A stretch of DNA of 64,000 bases, taken from Delphinus delphis (taxonomy: Eukaryota > Chordata > Mammalia > Artiodactyla > Delphinidae). The notes under the pieces are model-generated. The model searched no databases. It was not told the origin of the DNA and was given only the letters and a program-made list of their open reading frames with translations. Positions within the stretch are counted from its first letter, which is position 1; each line of letters opens with the position of its first letter. This document shows positions 9,475 through 22,106 of the stretch, in pieces. The stretch lies in assembly GCF_949987515.2 (NCBI RefSeq), contig NW_027192658.1, positions 744,001-808,000 of the forward strand, in the 5' to 3' direction. Position numbers and translations under genes: made by a program.

Positions 9475-11053
9475 AACTGAAATAAGTCACACAGAAAAAG
9501 AAACATCATAAGATATCAGTAATACACGGAATGTAAACTTGGCTACACAGGAACTGCATTCCAAAACAGAACAGGGTCTCAAATTTAGAAAACCAACTTA
9601 TGCTTGCTTAAGGGTAAAGGTGAGTTGGGGTGCTGCATAAAACCAGAGATTGAAATGAGCACAGATAAAGTTCCTTAAGCCAAATATGGAATAGACAAGA
9701 GCTACTCCTTGCTCAACGAAATGGACTCAACACCGCATATTAAACGCCTAAGAATGTACCTGACTAGTAAGTATCGTAAAACCTATGGATTGCTATGTCT
9801 CCGAAAGAGAATCAAGCATGTGTACAGGGGCATAAACGCAGCAGTGATAGGATTGGAGAGGTTCGGTGAGCAAATGAAGACCCTTTGAAGTCATATTGCA
9901 TGGTACCCATTACACGGGTCTCAACTCTCCAGGTTTAAGGTATTCTTCCTTCAGCTAAAACATGCATGTGGAACCCAGAGTATGATCAACCATGTGAACG
10001 GGAGACGTGTTCAAATATGTCTCAGTTTTCCTCCCCTGGTACTCGGGTGCAACATTCCAGACGCTTTACTAACACTCTCCCCACTTGGAGAGTCAGCGCC
10101 TTTAACCTCTTGTTTGGCCCAGTTTGCAATTTCTGCGGAAGATGAACAGGAATAGCGAGAACCAATGAGAGGCTAGCTGGAGGTGTCTGGACGGGCAAAT
10201 TTAACTCTCATTTCCCACCAGGAAGAGGAAATAACCAAAGGCTCAGCGTGCCGTACCGGAACCAGATTAGGGCCTGAAGCCATCCTGTGGTGTTGCGGCC
10301 AGCTCAAAAGAAAGCGAGTTGAAGAAAGGAGCTCAGGGGCACTGTAATTCACAAACCTGCAGAGTTATAAATGACAGCTATCGTCCAAAAATAGACTGAA
10401 GTAAGGCTGCCAAGAGGACTTGAAAGCGGGGCAGAATTGCAGGAAACCGATTTCAGGAGGTAGACTGGAATTGCATTGAAAGCATGGGAAAAGAGGCAGA
10501 ACGTCCACAATGATGCACTTGGCCAAAAAGGGCGTATGCGTTTTTTCCTGAATATATTCAGGAAAAAACGCATACGCCCTTTTGGCCAACCAAGCAAGCT
10601 TGCAAAGGAAATCTGCACTACAATGAAGTCTCACTTCCCCCCGGTCAAAAGGGCCATCTGAAAAAAGTGTAAAATCCAGAAAGGCAGGACAGGCCATGGA
10701 GAACAGGGAGCCTTGTTATGCTGATGGGCGGGATGTAAATTGCCAACAGACACTCGGTAGAAGTGTATGGTGTTTCCTGAAACATCTAAAAAACAAAGCA
10801 ACAGAACCTAGGGCACTTCCACTTATGGTCCTATAGCTTAGGGAAATTAAAATCAAAAAGACACAGCCACCCCAAAGTTTGGAATGGCTCTGTTTACAAG
10901 AACCTCGTTTACAGTACAAGTTCAACATCGCAGAAAGTGAAAAATGGATAAAGAAGTTGTGGTATTTACTTACAAAGCAATATCACTCAGCAATGAAATC
11001 TGTGTCATCAGGCCCTTAGCAGCACAATGAGTGGATTCAGGTATGATGATTCT
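9475..11053 (+). repeat. Satellite monomer 7 (C type), 1579 bp
   Basis: Near-identical neighbour copy of monomer 6, including the c to t change giving ccatcctgtggtg and the one-base loss in the right arm of the palindrome (10519-10589). It lacks the g to t change seen in monomer 6. Private marker: gagaacagggag near 10699. Confidence 0.97.
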
Positions 11054-12632
11054 AACTGAAGTAAGTCACACAGAAAAAGAAACATCATAAGATATCAGTA
11101 ATACACGGAATGTAACCTTGGCTACACAGGAACTGAATTACAGAACAGAACAGGGTCTCAAATTTAGAAAACCAACTTATGCTTGCTTAAGGGTAAAGGT
11201 GAGTTGGGGTGCTGCATAAAACCAGAGATTGAAATGAGCACAGATAAAGTTCCTTAAGTCAAATATGGAATAGACAAGAGCTACTCCTTGCTCAACGAAA
11301 TGGACTCAACACCGCATATTAAACGCCTAAGAATGTACCTGACTAGTAAGTATCGTAAAACCTATGGATTGCTATGTCTCCGAAAGAGAATCAAGCATGT
11401 GTACAGGGGCATAAACGCAGCAGTGATAGGATTGGAGAGGTTCGGTGAGCAAATGAAGACCCTTTGAAGTCATATTGCATGGTACCCATTCCACGGGTCT
11501 CAACTCTCCAGGTTTAAGGTATTCTTCCTTCAGCTAAAACATGCATGTGGAACCCAAGTATGATCAACCATGTGAACGGGAGACGTGTTCAAATATGTCT
11601 CAGTTATCCTCCCCTGGTCCTCGGGTGCAACATTCCAGACGCTTTACTAACACTCTCCCCACTTGGAGAGTCAGCGCCTTTAACCTCCTGTTTGGCCCAG
11701 TTTGCAATTTCTGCGGAAGATGAACAGGAATAGCGAGAACCAATGAGAGGCTAGCTGGAGGTGTCTGGACGGGCAAATTTAACTCTCATTTCCCACCAGG
11801 AAGAGGAAATAACCAAAGGCTCAGCGTGCCGTACCGGAACCAGATTAGGGCCTGAAGCCACCCTGCGGTGTTGCGGCCAGCTCAAAAGAAAGCGAGTTGA
11901 AGAAAGGAGCTCAGGGGCACTGTAATTCACAAACCTGCAGAGTTATAAATGACAGCTATCGTCCAAAAATAGACTGAAGTAAGGCTGCCAAGAGGACTTG
12001 AAAGCGGGGCAGAATTGCAGGAAACCGATTTCAGGAGGTAGACTGGAATTGCATTGAAAGCATAGGAAAAGAGGCAGAACGTCCACAATGATGCACTTGG
12101 CCAAAAAGGGCGTATGCGTTTTTTCCTGAATATATTCAGGAAAAAACGCATACGCCCTTTTTGGCCAACCAAGCAAGCTTGCAAAGGAAATCTGCACTAC
12201 AATGAAGTCTCACTTCCCCCCGGTCAAAAGGGCCATCTGAAAAAAGTGTAAAATCCAGAAAGGCAGGACAGGCCATTGGGAACTGGGAGCCTTGTTATGC
12301 TGATGGGCGGGATGTAAATTGCCAACAACCACTCGGGAGAAGTGTATGGTGTTTCCTGAAACATCTAAAAAACAAAGCAACAGAACCTAGGGCACTTCCA
12401 CTTATGGTCCTATAGCTTAGGGAAATTAAAATCAAAAAGACACAGCCACCCCAAAGTTTGGAACGGCTCTGTTTACAAGAACCTCGTTTACAGTACAAGT
12501 TCAACATCGCAGAAAGTGAAAAATGGATAAAGAAGTTGTGGTATTTACTTACAAAGCAATATCACTCAGCAATGAAATCTATGTCATCAGGCCCTTAGCA
12601 TCACAATGAGTGGATTCAGGTATGATGATTCT
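11054..12632 (+). repeat. Satellite monomer 8 (C type), 1579 bp
   Basis: C-type markers (gtcagcgcc, gaggaaataacc, gccgtaccgg, cagctcaaaag) with cccaagtatg and caaccactcggg. Private changes: cagttatcctcccctggtcc near 11602 and ccattgggaac near 12274. The palindrome at 12097-12168 is canonical. Confidence 0.97.
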
Positions 12633-14211
12633 AACTGAAATAAGTCACACAGAAAAAGAAACAACATAAGATATCAGTAATACACGGAATGTAAACTTGG
12701 CTACACAGGAACTGAATTACAGAACAGAACAGGGTCTCAAATTTAGAAAACCAACTTATGCTTGCTTAAGGGTAAAGGTGAGTTGGGGTGCTGCATAAAA
12801 CCAGAGATTGAAATGAGCACAGATAAAGTTCCTTAAGTCAAATATGGAATAGACAAGAGCTACTCCTTGCTCAACAAAATGGACTCAACACCGCATATTA
12901 AACGCCTAAGAATGTACCTGACTAGTAATTATCGTAAAACCTATGGATTGCTATGTCTCCGAAACAGAATCAAGCATGTGTACAGGGGCATAAACGCAGC
13001 AGTGATAGGATTGGAGAGGTTCGGTGAGCAAATGAAGACCCTTTGAAGTCATATTGCATGGTACCCATTCCACGGGTCTTAACTCTCCAGGTTTAAGGTA
13101 TTCTTCCTTCAGCTAAAACATGCATGTGGAACCCAAGTATGATCAACCATGTGAACGGGAGACGTGTTCAAATATGTCTCAGTTTTCCTCCCCTGGTACT
13201 CGGGTGCAACATTCCAGACGCTTTACAAACACTCTCCCCACTTGGAGAGTCAGCGCCTTTAACCTCCTGTTTGGCCCAGTTTGCAATTTCTGCGGAAGAT
13301 GAACAGGAATAGCGAGAACCAATGAGAGACTAGCTGGAGGTGTCTGGACGGGCAAATTTAACTCTCATTTCCCACCAGGAAGAGGAAATAACCAAAGGCT
13401 CAGCGTGCCGTGCCGGAACCAGATTAGGGCCTGAAGCCATCCTGCGGTGTTGCGGCCAGGTCACAAGAAAGCGAGTTGAAGAAAGGAGCTCAGGGGCACT
13501 GTAATTCACAAACCTGCAGAGTTATAAATGACAGCTATCGTCCAAAAATAGACTGAAGTAAGGCTGCCAAGAGGACTTGAAAGCGGGGCAGAATTGCAGG
13601 AAACCGATTTCAGGAGGTAGACTGGAATTGCATTGAAAGCATAGGAAAAGAGGCAGAACGTCCACAATGATGCACTTGGCCAAAAAGGGCGTATGCGTTT
13701 TTTCCTGAATATATTCAGGAAAAAACGCATACGCCCTTTTTGGCCAACCAAGCAAGCTTGCAAAGGAAATCTGCACTACAATGAAGTCTCACTTCCCCCC
13801 GGTCAAAAGGGCCATCTGAAAAAAGTGTAAAATCCAGAAAGGCAGGACAGGCCATGGAGAACTGGGAGCCTTGTTATGCTGATGGGCGGGATGTAAATTG
13901 CCAACAGACACTCGGGAGAAGTGTATGGTGTTTCCTGAAACATCTAAAAAACAAAGCAACAGAGCCTAGGGCACTGCCACTTATGGTCCTATAGCTTAGG
14001 GAAATTAAAATCAAAAAGACACAGCCACCCCAAAGTTTGGAACGGCTCTGTTTACAAGAACCTCGTTTACAGTACAAGTTCAACATCGCAGAAAGTGAAA
14101 AATGGATAAAGAAGTTGTGGTATTTACTTACAAAGCAATATCACTCAGCAATGAAATATATGTCATCAGGCCCTTAGCATCACAATGAGTGGATTCAGGT
14201 ATGATGATTCT
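12633..14211 (+). repeat. Satellite monomer 9, 1579 bp
   Basis: Markers: gagactagc near 13325, gccgtgccgg near 13406, caggtcacaag, cagacactcggg, cactgccac and gaaatatatgtc near 14153 with agcatcac. The 3' part is shared with monomer 11, two units away. The palindrome at 13676-13747 is canonical. Confidence 0.97.
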
Positions 14212-15790
14212 AACTGAAATAAGTCACACAGAAAAAGAAACATCATAAGATATCAGTAATACACGGAATGTAAACTTGGCTACACAGGAACTGAATTACA
14301 GAACAGAACAGGGTCTCAAATTTAGAAAACCAACTTATGCTTGCTTAAGGGTAAAGGTGAGTTGGGGTGCTGCATAAAACCAGAGATTGAAATGAGCACA
14401 GATAAAGTTCCTTAAGTCAAATATGGAATAGACAAGAGCTACTCCTTGCTCAACGAAATGGACTCAACACCGCATATTAAACGCCTAAGAATGTACCTGA
14501 CTTGTAAGTATCTTAAAACCTATGGATTGCTATGTCTCCGAAAGAGAATCAAGCATGTGTACAGGGGCATAAACGCAGCAGTGATAGGATTGGAGAGGTT
14601 CGGTGAGCAAATGAAGACCCTTTGAAGTCATATTGCATGGTACCCATTACACGGGTCTTAACTCTCCAGGTTTAAGGTATTCTTCCTTCAGCTAAAACAT
14701 GCATGTGGAACCCAAGTATAATCAACCATGTGAACGGGAGACGTGTTCAAATATGTCTCAGTTTTCCTCCCCTGGTACTCGGGTGCAACATTCCAGACGC
14801 TTTACTAACACTCTCCCCACTTGGAGAGTCAGCGCCTTTAACCTCCTGTTTGGCCCAGTTTGCAATTTCTGCGGAAGATGAACAGGAATAGCGAGAACCA
14901 ATGAGAGGCTAGCTGGAGGTGTCTGGACGGGCAAATTTAACTCTCATTTCCCACCAGGAGGAGGAATTAACCAAAGGCTCAGCATGCCGGGCCGGAACCA
15001 GATTAGGGCCTGAAGCCATCCTGCGGTGTTGCGGCCAGCTCAAAAGAAAGCGAGTTGAAGAAAGGAGCTCAGGGGCACTGTAATTCACAAACCTGCAGAG
15101 TTATAAATGACAGCTATCGTCCAAAAATAGACTGAAGTAAGGCTGCCAAGAGGACTTGAAAGCGGGGCAGAATTGCAGGAAACCGATTTCAGGAGGTAGA
15201 CTGGAATTGCATTGAAAGCATAGGAAAAGAGGCAGAACGTCCACAATGATGCACTTGGCCAAAAAGGGCGTATGCGTTTTTTCCTGAATATATTCAGGAA
15301 AAAACGCATACACACTTTTTGGCCAAGCAAGCAAGCTTGCAAAGGAAATCTGCACTACAATGAAGTCTCACTTCCCCCCGGTCAAAAGGGCCATCTGAAA
15401 AAAGTGTAAAATCCAGAAAGGCAGGACAGGCCATGGACAACTGGGAGCCTTGTTATGCTGATGGGCGGGATGTAAATTGCCAACAACCACTCGGGAGAAG
15501 TGTATGGTGTTTCCTGAAACATCTAAAAAACAAAGCAACAGAACCTAGGGCACTTCCACTTATGGTCCTATAGCTTAGGGAAATTAAAATCAAAAAGACA
15601 CAGCCACCCCAAAGTTTGGAACGGCTCTGTTTACAAGAACCTCGTTTACAGTACAAGTTCAACATCGCAGAAAGTGAAAAATGGATAAAGAAGTTGTGGT
15701 ATTTACTTACAAAGCAATATCACTCAGCAATGAAATCTGTGTCATCAGGCCCTTAGCAGCACAATGAGTGGATTCAGGTATGATGATTCT
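14212..15790 (+). repeat. Satellite monomer 10, 1579 bp
   Basis: Markers: caggaggaggaatt near 14956, gccgggccgg, cagctcaaaag, caaccactcggg. The palindrome at 15255-15326 has a canonical left arm and two changes in the right arm, at 15312 (g to a) and 15314 (c to a). The second is at the same arm position as the paired change in monomer 5, but here it is unpaired. Just outside, aaccaag reads aagcaag. Confidence 0.97.
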
Positions 15791-17369
15791 AACTGAAATA
15801 AGTCACACAGAAAAAGAAACATCATAAGATATCAGTAATACACGGAATGTAAACTTGGCTACACAGGAACTGAATTACAGAACAGAACAGGGTCTCAAAT
15901 TTAGAAAACCAACTTATTCTTGCTTAAGGGTAAAGGTGAGTTGGGGTGCTGCATAAAACCAGAGATTGGAATGAGCACAGATAAAGTTCCTTAAGCCAAA
16001 TATGGAATAGACAAGAGCTACTCCTTGCTCAACGAAATGGACTCAACACCCCATATTAAACGCCTAAGAATGTACCTGACTAGTAAGTATCTTAAAACCT
16101 ATGGATTGCTATGTCTCCAAAAGAGAATCAAGCATGTGTACAGGGGCATAAACGCAGCAGTGATAGGATTGGAGAGGTTCGGTGAGCAAATGAAGACCCT
16201 TTGAAGTCATATTGCATGGTACCCATTACACGGGTCTTAACTTTCCAGGTTTAAGATATTCTTCCTTCAGCTAAAACATGCATGTGGAACCCAAGTATGA
16301 TCAACCATGTGAACGGGAGACGTGTTCAAATATGTCTCAGTTTTCCTCCCCTGGTACTCGGGTGCAACATTCCAGACGCTTTACTAACACTCTCCCCACT
16401 TGGAGAGTCAGTCCCTTTAACCTCCTGTTTGGCCCAGTTTGCAATTTCTGCGGAAGATGAACAGGAATAGCGAGAACCAATGAGAGACTAGCTGGAGGTG
16501 TCTGGACGGGCAAATTTAACTCTCATTTCCCACCAGGAAGAGGAAATAACCAAAGGCTCAGCGTGCCGTGCCGGAACCAGATTAGGGCCTGAAGCCATCC
16601 TGCGGTGTTGCGGCCAGGTCACAAGAAAGCGAGTTGAAGAAAGGAGCTCAGGGGCACTGTAATTCACAAACCTGCAGAGTTATAAATGACAGCTATCGTC
16701 CAAAAATAGACTGAAGTAAGGCTGCCAAGAGGACTTGAAAGCGGGGCAGAATTGCAGGAAACCGATTTCAGGAGGTAGACTGGAATTGCATTGAAAGCAT
16801 AGGAAAAGAGGCAGAACGTCCACAATGATGCACTTGGCCAAAAAGGGCGTATGCGTTTTTTCCTGAATATATTCAGGAAAAAACGCATACGCCCTTTTTG
16901 GCCAACCAAGCAAGCTTGCAAAGGAAATCTGCACTACAATGAAGTCTCACTTCCCCCTGGTCAAAAGGGCCATCTGAAAAAAGTGTAAAATCCAGAAAGG
17001 CAGGACAGGCCATGGAGAACTGGGAGCCTTGTTATGCTGATGGGCGGGATGTAAATTGCCAACAGACACTCGGGAGAAGTGTATGGTGTTTCCTGAAACA
17101 TCTAAAAAACAAAGCAACAGAGCCTAGGGCACTGCCACTTATGGTCCTATAGCTTAGGGAAATTAAAATCAAAAAGACACAGCCACCCCAAAGTTTGGAA
17201 CGGCTCTGTTTACAAGAACCTCGTTTACAGTACAAGTTCAACATCGCAGAAAGTGAAAAATGGATAAAGAAGTTGTGGTATTTACTTACAAAGCAATATC
17301 ACTCAGCAATAAAATATATGTCATCAGGCCCTTAGCATCACAATGAGTGGATTCAGGTATGATGATTCT
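15791..17369 (+). repeat. Satellite monomer 11, 1579 bp
   Basis: Markers: cttattcttgc near 15914, gattggaatgagc near 15964, caccccatatt, ttaactttccagg with aagatattc near 16238-16262, gtcagtccc, gagactagc, and gaaatatatgtc-like aaaatatatgtc near 17311. The 5' half reappears in monomer 13 and the 3' end matches monomer 9. The palindrome at 16834-16905 is canonical. Confidence 0.97.
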
Positions 17370-18948
17370 AACTGAAATAAGTCACACAGAAAAAGAAACA
17401 TCATAAGATATCAGTAATACACGGAATGTAAACTTGGCTACACAGGAACTGAATTACAGAACAGAACAGGGTCTCAAATTTAGAAAACCAACTTATGCTT
17501 GCTTAAGGGTAAAGGTGAGTTGGGGTGCTGCATAAAACCAGAGATTGAAATGAGCACAGATAAAGTTCCTTAAGTCAAATATGGAATAGACAAGAGCTAC
17601 TCCTTGCTCAACGAAATGGACTCAACACCGCATATTAAACGCCTAAGAATGTACCTGACTAGTAATTATCGTAAAACCTATGGATTGCTATGTCTCCGAA
17701 AGAGAATCAAGCATGTGTACAGGGGCATAAACGCAGCAGTGATAGGATTGGAGAGGTTCGGTGAGCAAATGAAGACCCTTTGAAGTCATATTGCATGGTA
17801 CCCATTACACGGGTCTCAACTCTCCAGGTTTAAGGTATTCTTCCTTCAGCTAAAACATGCATGTGGAACCCAAGTATGATCAACCATGTGAACGGGAGAC
17901 GTGTTCAAATATGTCTCAGTTTTCCTCCCCTGGTACTCGGGTGCAACATTCCAGACGCTTTACTAACACTCTCCCCACTTGGAGAGTCAGCGCCTTTAAC
18001 CTCCTGTTTGCCCCAGTTTGTAATTTCTGCGGAAGATGAACAGGAATAGCGAGAACCAACGAGAGGCTAGCTGGAGGTGTCTGGACGGGCAAATTTAACT
18101 CTCATTTCCCACCAGGAAGAGGAAATAACCAAAGGCTCAGCGTGCCGTACCGGAACCAGATTAGGGCCTGAAGCCATCCTGCGGTGTTGCGGCCAGCTCA
18201 AAAGAAAGCGAGTTGAAGAAAGGAGCTCAGGGGCACTGTAATTCACAAACATGCAGAGTTATAAATGACAGCTATCGTCCAAAAATAGACTGAAGTAAGG
18301 CTGCCAAGAGGACTTGAAAGCGGGGCAGAATTGCAGGAAACCGATTTCAGGAGGTAGACTGGAATTGCATTGAAAGCATAGGAAAAGAGGCAGAACGTCC
18401 ACAATGATGCACTTGGCCAAAAAGGGCGTATGCGTTTTTTCCTGAATATATTCAGGAAAAAACGCATACGCCCTTTTTGGCCAACCAAGCAAGCTTGCAA
18501 AGGAAATCTGCACTACAATGAAGTCTCACTTCCCCCCGGTCAAAAGGGCCATCTGAAAAAAGTGTAAAATCCAGAAAGGCAGGACAGGCCATGGAGAACT
18601 GGGAGCCTTGTTATGCTGATGGGCGGGATGTAAATTGCCAACAGACACTCGGGAGAAGTGTATGGTGTTTCCTGAAACATCTAAAAAACAAAGCAACAGA
18701 GCCTAGGGCACTTCCACTTATGGTCCTATAGCTTAGGGAAATTAAAATCAAAAAAACACAGCCACCCCAAAGTTTGGAACGGCTCGGTTTACAAGAACCT
18801 CGTTTACAGTACAAGTTCAACATCGCAGAAAGTGAAAAATGGATAAAGAAGTTGTGGTATTTACTTACAAAGCAATATCACTCAGCAATGAAATCTGTGT
18901 CATCAGGCCCTTAGCAGCACAATGAGTGGATTCAGGTATGATGATTCT
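17370..18948 (+). repeat. Satellite monomer 12, 1579 bp
   Basis: C-type middle (gtcagcgcc, gccgtaccgg, cagctcaaaag). Private changes: tttgccccagtttgtaatt near 18007, ccaacgag near 18056 and acatgcagag near 18249. The 3' part, with aaaaaaacacagcc near 18750 and gctcggttt near 18782, is shared with monomer 13. The palindrome at 18413-18484 is canonical. Confidence 0.97.
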
Positions 18949-20527
18949 AACTGAAGTAAGTCACACAGAAAAAGAAACATCATAAGATATCAGTAATACA
19001 CGGAATGTAAACTTGGCTACACAGGAACTGAATTACAGAACAGAACAGGGTCTCAAATTTAGAAAACCAACTTATGCTTGCTTAAGGGTAAAGGTGAGTT
19101 GGGGTGCTGCATAAAACCAGAGATTGGAATGAGCACAGATAAAGTTCCTTAAGCCAAATATGGAATAGACAAGAGCTACTCCTTGCTCAACGAAATGGAC
19201 TCAACACCCCATATTAAACGCCTAAGAATGTACCTGACTAGTAAGTATCTTAAAACCTATGGATTGCTATGTCTCCAAAAGAGAATCAAGCATGTGTACA
19301 GGGGCATAAACGCAGCAGTGATAGGATTGGAGAGGTTCGGTGAGCAAATGAAGACCCTTTGAAGTCATATTGCATGGTACCCATTACACGGGTCTTAACT
19401 TTCCAGGTTTAAGATATTCTTCCTTCAGCTAAAACATGCATGTGGAACCCAAGTATGATCAACCATGTGAACGGGAGACGTGTTCAAATATGTCTCAGTT
19501 TTCCTCCCCTGGTACTCGGGTGCAACATTCCAGATGCTTTACTAACACTCTCCCCACTTGGAGAGTCAGTCCCTTTAACCTCCTGTTTGGCCCAGTTTGC
19601 AATTTCTGCGGAAGATGAACAGGAATAGCGAGAACCAATGAGAGACTAGCTGGAGGTGTCTGGACGGGCAAATTTAACTCTCATTTCCCACCAGGAAGAG
19701 GAAATAACCAAAGGCTCAGCGTGCCGTGCCGGAACCAGATTAGGGCCTGAAGCCATCCTGCGGTGTTGCGGCCAGGTCACAAGAAAGCGAGTTGAAGAAA
19801 GGAGCTCAGGGGCACTGTAATTCACAAACCTGCAGAGTTATAAATGACAGCTATCGTCCAAAAATAGACTGAAGTAAGGCTGCCAAGAGGACTTGAAAGC
19901 GGGGCAGAATTGCAGGAAACCGATTTCAGGAGGTAGACTGGAATTGCATTGAAAGCATAGGAAAAGAGGCAGAACGTCCACAATGATGCACTTGGCCAAA
20001 AAGGGCGTATGCGTTTTTTCCTGAATATATTCAGGAAAAAACGCATACGCCCTTTTTGGCCAACCAAGCAAGCTTGCAAAGGAAATCTGCACTACAATGA
20101 AGTCTCACTTCCCCCCGGTCAAAAGGGCCATCTGAAAAAAGTGTAAAATCCAGAAAGGCAGGACAGGCCATGGAGAACTGGGAGCCTTGTTATGCTGATG
20201 GGCGGGATGTAAATTGCCAACAGACACTCGGGAGAAGTGTATGGTGTTTCCTGAAACATCTAAAAAACAAAGCAACAGAGCCTAGGGCACTTCCACTTAT
20301 GGTCCTATAGCTTAGGGAAATTAAAATCAAAAAAACACAGCCACCCCAAAGTTTGGAACGGCTCGGTTTACAAGAACCTCGTTTACAGTACAAGTTCAAC
20401 ATCGCAGAAAGTGAAAAATGGATAAAGAAGTTGTGGTATTTACTTACAAAGCAATATCACTCAGCAATGAAATCTATGTCATCAGGCCCTTAGCAGCACA
20501 ATGAGTGGATTCAGGTATGATGATTCT
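18949..20527 (+). repeat. Satellite monomer 13 (chimeric), 1579 bp
   Basis: The 5' half carries the rare markers of monomer 11 (gattggaatgagc, ttaactttccagg, aagatattc, gagactagc). The 3' part carries those of monomer 12 (aaaaaaacacagcc, gctcggttt). It looks like a recombinant of its two predecessors. Private change: cagatgcttt near 19531. The palindrome at 19992-20063 is canonical. Confidence 0.97.
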
Positions 20528-22106
20528 AACTGAAATAAGTCACACACAAAAAGAAACATCATAAGATATCAGTAATACACGGAATGTAAACTTGGCTACA
20601 CAGGAATTGAATTACAGAACAGAACAGGGTCTCAAATTTAGAAAACCAACTTATGCTTGCTTAAGGGTAAAGGTGAGTTGGGGTGCTGCATAAAACCAGA
20701 GATTGAAATGAGCACAGATAAAGTTCCTTAAGTCAAATATGGAATAGACAAGAGCTACTCCTTGCTCAACGAAATGGACTCAACACCGCATATTAAACGC
20801 CTAAGAATGTACCTGACTAGTAAGTATCTTAAAACCTATGGATTGCTATGTCTCCAAAAGAGAATCAAGCATGTGTACAGGGGCATAAACGCAGCAGTGA
20901 TAGGATTGGAGAGGTTCGGTGAGCAAATGAAGACCCTTTGAAGTCATATTGCATGGTACCCATTCCACGGGTCTCAACTCTCCAGGTTTAAGGTATTCTT
21001 CCTTCAGCTAAAACATGCATGTGGAACCCAAGTATGATCAACCATGTGAACGGGAGACGTGTTCAAATATGTCTCAGTTTTCCTCCCCTGGTACTCGGGT
21101 GCAACATTCCAGACGCTTTACTAACACTCTCCCCACTTGGAGAGTCAGCGCCTTTAACCTCCTGTATGGCCCAGTTTGCAATTTCTGCGGAAGATGAACA
21201 GGAATAGCGAGAACCAATGAGAGGCTAGCTGGAGGTGTCTGGACGGGCAAATTTAACTCTCATTTCCCACCAGGAAGAGGAAATAACCAAAGGCTCAGCA
21301 TGCCGGGCCAGAACCAGATTAGGGCATGAAGCCATCCTGCGGTGTTGCGGCCAGGTCACAAGAAAGCGAGTTGAAGAAAGGAGCTCAGGGGCACTGTAAT
21401 TCACAAACCTGCAGAGTTATAAATGACAGCTATCGTCCAAAAATAGACTGAAGTAAGGCTGCCAAGAGGACTTGAAAGCGGGGCAGAATTGCAGGAAACC
21501 GATTTCAGGAGGCAGACTGGAATTGCATTGAAAGCATAGGAAAAGAGGCAGAACGTCCACAATGATGCACTTGGCCAAAAAGGGCGTATGCGTTTTTTCC
21601 TGAATATATTCAGGAAAAAACGCATACGCCCTTTTTGGCCAACCAAGCAAGCTTGCAAAGGAAATCTGCACTACAATGAAGTCTCACTTCCCCCCGGTCA
21701 AAAGCGCCATCTGAAAAAAGTGTAAAATCCAGAAAGGCAGGACAGGCCATGGAGAACTGGGAGCCTTGTTATGCTGATGGGCGGTATGTAAATTGCCAAC
21801 AACCACTCGGGAGAAGTGTATGGTGTTTCCTGAAACATCTAAAAAACAAAGCAACAGAGCCTAGGGCACTGCCACTTATGGTCCTATAGCTTAGGGAAAT
21901 TAAAATCAAAAAGACACAGCCACCCCAAAGTTTGGGACGCCTCTGTTTACAAGAACCTCGTTTACAGTACAAGTTCAACATCGCAGAAAGTTAAAAATGG
22001 ATAAAGAAGTTGTGGTATTTACTTACAAAGCAATATCACTCAGCAATGAAATCTGTGTCATCAGGCCCTTAGCAGCACAATGAGTGGATTCAGGTATCAT
22101 GATTCT
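20528..22106 (+). repeat. Satellite monomer 14, 1579 bp
   Basis: Markers: cacacacaaaaag near 20540, ctgtatggcc near 21163 (shared with monomer 16), gggccagaacc near 21305, gggcatgaag, ggaggcagac near 21509, aaagcgccatc, and gcggtatgt with gggacgcctc. The palindrome at 21571-21642 is canonical. Confidence 0.97.

Larger units (their letters stand above)
7896..11053 (+). repeat. Recent tandem duplication: monomers 6 and 7
   Basis: Adjacent copies share changes rare elsewhere: ccatcctgtggtg, the agcatggga form near 8904 and 10483, and the lost t in the right arm of the palindrome. They differ at only a few sites (for example 9006 g to t, monomer 6 only). Confidence 0.8.
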
